8,074 bases of DNA from Promethearchaeota archaeon. GTDB lineage: Archaea > Asgardarchaeota > Lokiarchaeia > Sigyniarchaeales > Promethearchaeaceae. The notes beneath the pieces are model-generated. The model made no database searches, was not told the origin of the DNA, and was given only the letters and a program-made list of their open reading frames with translations. Shown piece after piece: positions 5,680 through 8,074 of the stretch. Every line of letters starts with the position of its first letter. Within the stretch, counting starts at the first letter, position 1. The stretch spans positions 1-8,074 of the forward strand of contig WJKO01000075.1 of the NCBI GenBank assembly GCA_014729055.1, written 5' to 3'. Position numbers and translations under genes: made by a program.

Positions 5680-5784
5680 TGGCGGGCCCGCCAGGGCTCG
5701 AACCTGGGACCACCCGGTTAACAGCCGAGTACTTCCGGCCTGAAAGTCTTAAGATTTTCTGTCTACCGACTAAGCTACGGACCC
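5680..5784 (-). tRNA. tRNA-Asn (GTT) with one D-stem intron, CCA encoded
   Basis: Read on the minus strand, acceptor GGGTCCG (5784-5778) pairs with CGGGCCC (5690-5684). The discriminator is G (5683) and CCA is encoded (5682-5680). The anticodon stem is CTCGG/CCGGG around the loop CTGTTAA, with anticodon GTT at 5722-5720. The T-arm is CCAGG-TTCGAGC-CCTGG and the variable loop is TGGTC. Removing a 29-nt intron after position 22 gives a 73-nt body with D-arm GCTT-AGTCGGTA-GAGT, closely matching the usual archaeal tRNA-Asn pattern GGTAGAGxxCTCGGCTGTTAACC. The gene converges on tRNA-Met with a 65-base spacer. GTT reads both Asn codons. Confidence 0.93.
5734..5762 (-). other. tRNA-Asn intron at position 22/23
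   Basis: On the minus strand the D-loop bases CGGT (tRNA 17-20) pair with GCCG near the intron 3' end, making the 4-bp central helix. The flanking 3-base bulges are AGA and GAA. An intron stem GAAA-A-TC / GA-C-TTTC with loop TTAA completes a canonical bulge-helix-bulge. Cuts after the second base of each bulge remove 29 nt and rebuild D-stem strand GAGT. Confidence 0.85.
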
Positions 5785-5812
5785 GCAAGAGAATTTATAA
5801 GAATTGTCTTGC
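5785..5812. repeat. Imperfect palindrome abutting the tRNA-Asn 5' end
   Basis: GCAAGA (5785-5790) pairs with TCTTGC (5807-5812), and inside it AATT pairs with AATT across one G-G mismatch, around a 6-base loop. In a minus-strand transcript it would form a hairpin leader directly before tRNA nucleotide 1. It contains CTTATAAAT, which is too near the tRNA to be its TATA box. A TTTTTAACG sequence at 5833-5841 (minus) fits better. Confidence 0.4.
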
Positions 5813-5886
5813 AAATGGATCAATATCGGATTCGTTAAAAATTTTGCCATTTTTTATAGACTCTTGCTTATGGGAGCACAACTCCG

Positions 5887-5898
5887 AATATTAAAATC
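5887..5898 (+). promoter_or_regulatory. Possible TATA box of the PfkB kinase gene
   Basis: AATATTAAAATC lies 22-33 bases before the ATG at 5920, the distance expected for a leaderless transcript. A second AT-rich stretch (ATATATGGATATATAT, 5900-5915) is too close to the ATG unless a later start is used. No Shine-Dalgarno is seen. Confidence 0.3.
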
Positions 5899-5919
5899 AT
5901 ATATGGATATATATCAATT

Positions 5920-6888
5920 ATGGGCAAACATATTTTAGTTCATGGGTCTTTAGCAATTGACTATATTATGGATTTTAAAAATAATCTATATAAAAATGCA
6001 TTTATTGACAATGACAAGCAAAGTTTCTCAATGGCAATTATGCCCAGCACGAAGAAAATGCAATATGGAGGTACTGCCGGTAATATAGCACATAATTTAG
6101 GACAATTAAAAGCTCCTTGTGAAATCTTGACTTCTGTTGGAGTTGATTTTGAGAGTACTAAATACAAAGAGAAATTGGCATCCTATGATACAATTACCTT
6201 AAATCTTATAAAACATGAGGATGGTTTCTGCGCGAATTGCTACATCGTAAATGATATCAAAAAACAACAACTAATTGTGTATCATGGAGGTGTAACGCAG
6301 AGAATCCCAAATGAGAACTTGAAAGGTCGTGGAATAAGCGGAGAAAATATTAGTTGGGCAATAAACAGTCCTGAAAACCCACTTCAAATGATTCGAGTTT
6401 CCCAAGAATTAGACCAACTTGGTATAAATTGTATCTTAGATACAGGTCAAGTAACTCCTGCATTTTCAAGAGATGATCTAATCAACATGATAAAAAAGAG
6501 TAAAATCATGATCTCTAATGAAAATGAATTCAAAATGATTAGCGATATTGTAAAATTGGGTCTCGATGATATCAAACAACTAATTGAAACTATTATCATT
6601 ACTAAAGGAGAAAACGGTTCATGTATATATTCTAAAAATAAAGAAATAGATATACCGATTGTTGAGGCAAACCAAGTGTTGGATCCTACCGGGGCAGGAG
6701 ACGGATATCGGGCCGGATTACTTGGTGCACTTCATCAAGACTTGCCCGTGGAATATGGTTGTAAATTGGGTGCCACAATGGCCTCTTTTGTTGTTGAAAC
6801 AATAGGTGCACAAACACATCAAGTATCCCTAGCACAGATTAAGCAAAGATTTGAAGAAAAATTCGAGGCATTTAAGTATGTTTTTTAG
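5920..6888 (+). CDS. PfkB-family kinase, adenosine/nucleoside kinase-like
   Basis: The product has 322 residues, normal for the ribokinase/PfkB superfamily. Visible motifs are the N-terminal GSLAIDYIMDF (9-19), the substrate-lid and first-signature region YGGTAGNIAHNL (49-60), NENEF (200-204, the N-x-x-E magnesium/phosphate motif), TKG (228-230) and the second signature DPTGAGDGYRAG (255-266). The last supplies the anion hole and catalytic base Asp261. The G-S-x-A-x-D-x-I-M start and GGTAGN motif resemble the AdoK-type adenosine kinases of bacteria and related archaeal enzymes, so phosphorylation of a nucleoside, perhaps adenosine to AMP, is the best guess. A sugar kinase cannot be excluded. 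It is cytosolic. It stands alone: tRNA-Asn diverges upstream and 193 bases separate it from the next gene. Confidence 0.9.
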   Translation: MGKHILVHGSLAIDYIMDFKNNLYKNAFIDNDKQSFSMAIMPSTKKMQYGGTAGNIAHNLGQLKAPCEILTSVGVDFESTKYKEKLASYDTITLNLIKHEDGFCANCYIVNDIKKQQLIVYHGGVTQRIPNENLKGRGISGENISWAINSPENPLQMIRVSQELDQLGINCILDTGQVTPAFSRDDLINMIKKSKIMISNENEFKMISDIVKLGLDDIKQLIETIIITKGENGSCIYSKNKEIDIPIVEANQVLDPTGAGDGYRAGLLGALHQDLPVEYGCKLGATMASFVVETIGAQTHQVSLAQIKQRFEEKFEAFKYVF

Positions 6889-7081
6889 AACAAGAAATAG
6901 ATGTTACTCAGATATTTTTTAGATGTTAATCCACTTATTAAAAAATGAAATTTGTTCTTTTATTGAGTCTCTTATGTTAATGGGATCTTAGGATTATAAA
7001 AAAGCACAAGTATCAGCTATACAAGAATAATATCACATCATATTAGTTGAATTGGTTTAAATTAACTTAAGAGAATAAACA
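6889..7081. other. Intergenic region before the PAC2 gene
   Basis: This stretch has no supported ORF or RNA gene. It holds a T6 run at 6914-6919 that could end the kinase transcript and a 9-base direct repeat TAGATGTTA (6899-6907, 6920-6928). TTTAAATTA (7056-7064), 18-26 bases before the next ATG, may be a TATA box. Confidence 0.35.
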
Positions 7082-7939
7082 ATGGATAATACCCAAAAAT
7101 CGGTGAAATTAATGATAGATGAAGAAAAAATTAATATGGGAATATTTCAGAAGAGTTTTCGGCTTTTAAAACATTCTAATCTCAGTTTTCAAGACTTCTC
7201 AAAACCAATTTGTATAATAGGTATGCCTGGTATCGCGGATGTGGGAAAATTTGCCGTAGATCAATTAATTGGTATTTTGAATGCAAAGAAATTTTGTGAT
7301 ATTATATCGTATAACTATCCAGCGGGAGCAATAATCGATGATTCGATACTGTCTACACCTAAAGCGGAAATGTTGTTTTACAAAGACAAAAAAGGAGAAC
7401 GCGATATCATCTTAATTACTGCTGATGCTCAAGCAATGACACCAAATGGAATCTATGAAGTCTCTGACTTAATTGCAGAATTATTAGATAAACTTAAAAT
7501 TACAGAGATAATTTCTTTAGGGGCATTTCCTGGAAACTATAAAGATGATATCCGAATTTATTTAACTAGCACAGAGAATTTTGATATTAGAAATTATCCC
7601 GGATGTTCCCGTATGTCAAAAGGCGTTATTATAGGATCAAATGGATTGATTCCAACTCTTGCAAAAGCTCGTTTTAAAATACCTGGTAAGGTCTTCTTAG
7701 CGGAAATTAAAAATCAGAATAGTATGAATGATGGTATAACTGATTTGAAAGCATCTGTTTTATTATTAGATAAAGTGGCGTCAATCTATAATCTACCCAT
7801 AGAACCAGTATTTTCAGATAAAAAAGTGTCCGAATTGTCTAAAGATTTAGAGCAGAAACGTAAGAAATTAGAAAAAGAATTAGATGCTTGCCAACCAATA
7901 GAGAAGATTGTTGAACAAGAGAAAACCTTGTATATCTAA
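7082..7939 (+). CDS. PAC2-family proteasome assembly chaperone with C-terminal HbYX tail
   Basis: The product has 285 residues. The PAC2 fold is shown by the hallmark ICIIGMPGIADVGKFAVDQL (43-62), LITADAQ (111-117) and the later GAFPG (147-151). Residues 245-268 are a charged coiled coil, and the protein ends in Leu-Tyr-Ile. That tail fits the HbYX motif (hydrophobic, Tyr, any residue) with which proteasome activators and archaeal Pba chaperones dock into pockets of the 20S alpha ring. A role in building or gating the proteasome is therefore likely; eukaryotic Pac2 and archaeal PbaA/PbaB are relatives. Some PAC2 proteins have other, unknown roles. The start at 7082 is the first ATG; Met11 (7112) and Met19 (7136) are alternatives, since the conserved core begins near residue 40. 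It is probably transcribed alone, between a TATA-like site and a T-tract. Confidence 0.9.
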   Translation: MDNTQKSVKLMIDEEKINMGIFQKSFRLLKHSNLSFQDFSKPICIIGMPGIADVGKFAVDQLIGILNAKKFCDIISYNYPAGAIIDDSILSTPKAEMLFYKDKKGERDIILITADAQAMTPNGIYEVSDLIAELLDKLKITEIISLGAFPGNYKDDIRIYLTSTENFDIRNYPGCSRMSKGVIIGSNGLIPTLAKARFKIPGKVFLAEIKNQNSMNDGITDLKASVLLLDKVASIYNLPIEPVFSDKKVSELSKDLEQKRKKLEKELDACQPIEKIVEQEKTLYI

Positions 7940-7943
7940 TTAA

Positions 7944-7961
7944 AATTTTTTTTTATTTTAT
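7944..7961 (+). terminator. T-tract terminator after the PAC2 gene
   Basis: A nine-T run followed by more T-rich sequence begins about seven bases after the stop codon. It is the strongest oligo-T stop in the window. Confidence 0.55.
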
Positions 7962-8023
7962 TTACCAAAATTTGAAGAAATCGATTTTTTTTAATTTAGT
8001 TGTTGATAAAGACTAATTAAGCA

Positions 8024-8074
8024 ATGAAGAAAAAACAAATTTTTGGGAATTCCTATGTGACAGAACGGGATGGA
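8024..8074 (+). CDS. Start of an unidentified gene (partial)
   Basis: An ATG opens a frame of 17 codons, beginning MKKKQIFGNSYVTERDG, that runs off the window edge without a stop. A T-rich stretch ends about 25-30 bases upstream, in keeping with the near-leaderless genes here. The fragment is too short to assign a family, and it could be a chance frame. Confidence 0.4.
   Translation, partial: MKKKQIFGNSYVTERDG

Noticed and set aside
5679..5894. A 71-codon frame starting MAGPPGLEPGTTRLTAEY on the plus strand
   Set aside because: It lies across the antisense strand of tRNA-Asn. This kind of Pro-Gly-Leu-Glu-Pro-Gly peptide is a well-known false product of tRNA T-arms.
5961..6167. A 68-codon minus-strand frame antisense to the kinase
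   Set aside because: It overlaps the conserved GGTAGN region of the kinase on the other strand and has no features of its own.
6889..7081. C/D box small RNA between the kinase and PAC2 genes
   Set aside because: I could not find a matching C box (RTGATGA) and D box (CTGA) pair at proper spacing.
1..8074. CRISPR array, insertion sequence or prophage
   Set aside because: I saw no regularly spaced repeats, transposase or integrase motifs, terminal inverted repeats or phage genes. The tRNA genes show no sign of an attached integrated element.

Overview
This AT-rich window has the gene content of an archaeal chromosome, and I infer an Asgard (Lokiarchaeia-like) archaeon with moderate confidence. 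Archaeal signs are two tRNA genes carrying small bulge-helix-bulge (BHB) introns at non-anticodon positions, an archaeal-type initiator tRNA, a PAC2-family proteasome chaperone ending in an HbYX tail, a TtuA/Ncs6-type tRNA thiolase, TATA boxes about 25-30 bases before start codons with almost no leader, and T-tract terminators. The Asgard leaning rests on a RING/PHD-like zinc-finger protein, an eukaryote-like Get3 with its CxxC zinc motif, Lys-rich TPR-like helices and the base composition. There is no ribosomal RNA or marker protein to settle it.

Layout. 3-416 (+) is the 3' end of a helical, TPR-like protein with a Lys-Gly linker. 607-1149 (+) is a small protein ending in an eight-ligand zinc finger. 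1228-2202 (+) is a Get3/ArsA ATPase. It meets a minus-strand pair tail to tail with a six-base gap: a site-2 (M50) membrane protease at 3209-5320, followed by a tRNA thiolase at 2209-3201 that starts at TTG. 5477-5614 (+) is initiator tRNA-Met with two introns, and 5680-5784 (-) is tRNA-Asn(GTT) with one. These two converge on a 65-base spacer. 5920-6888 (+) is an adenosine-kinase-like PfkB sugar/nucleoside kinase, 7082-7939 (+) is the PAC2 protein, and 8024 to the end is the start of another gene. No stretch over 300 bases lacks a gene.

How the genes fit together. Most are housekeeping genes for information handling and protein quality control: tRNA supply and modification (initiator tRNA, tRNA-Asn, thiolase), membrane-protein targeting (Get3), membrane proteolysis (site-2 protease) and proteasome assembly (PAC2). 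The thiolase family generally takes sulfur from ubiquitin-like carriers, so it, the zinc-finger protein and PAC2 all touch ubiquitin/proteasome biology. They are not in one operon, and that link is inference.

The most notable content is RNA. Three introns of about 29-30 nt interrupt two adjacent tRNA genes in the D-loop, T-loop and D-stem. Each gives a normal tRNA after removal, and two of the three form textbook BHB motifs. The mature initiator would also have a U50-U64 mismatch beside U51-A63 in its T-stem. I did not find a wholly new multi-gene system.
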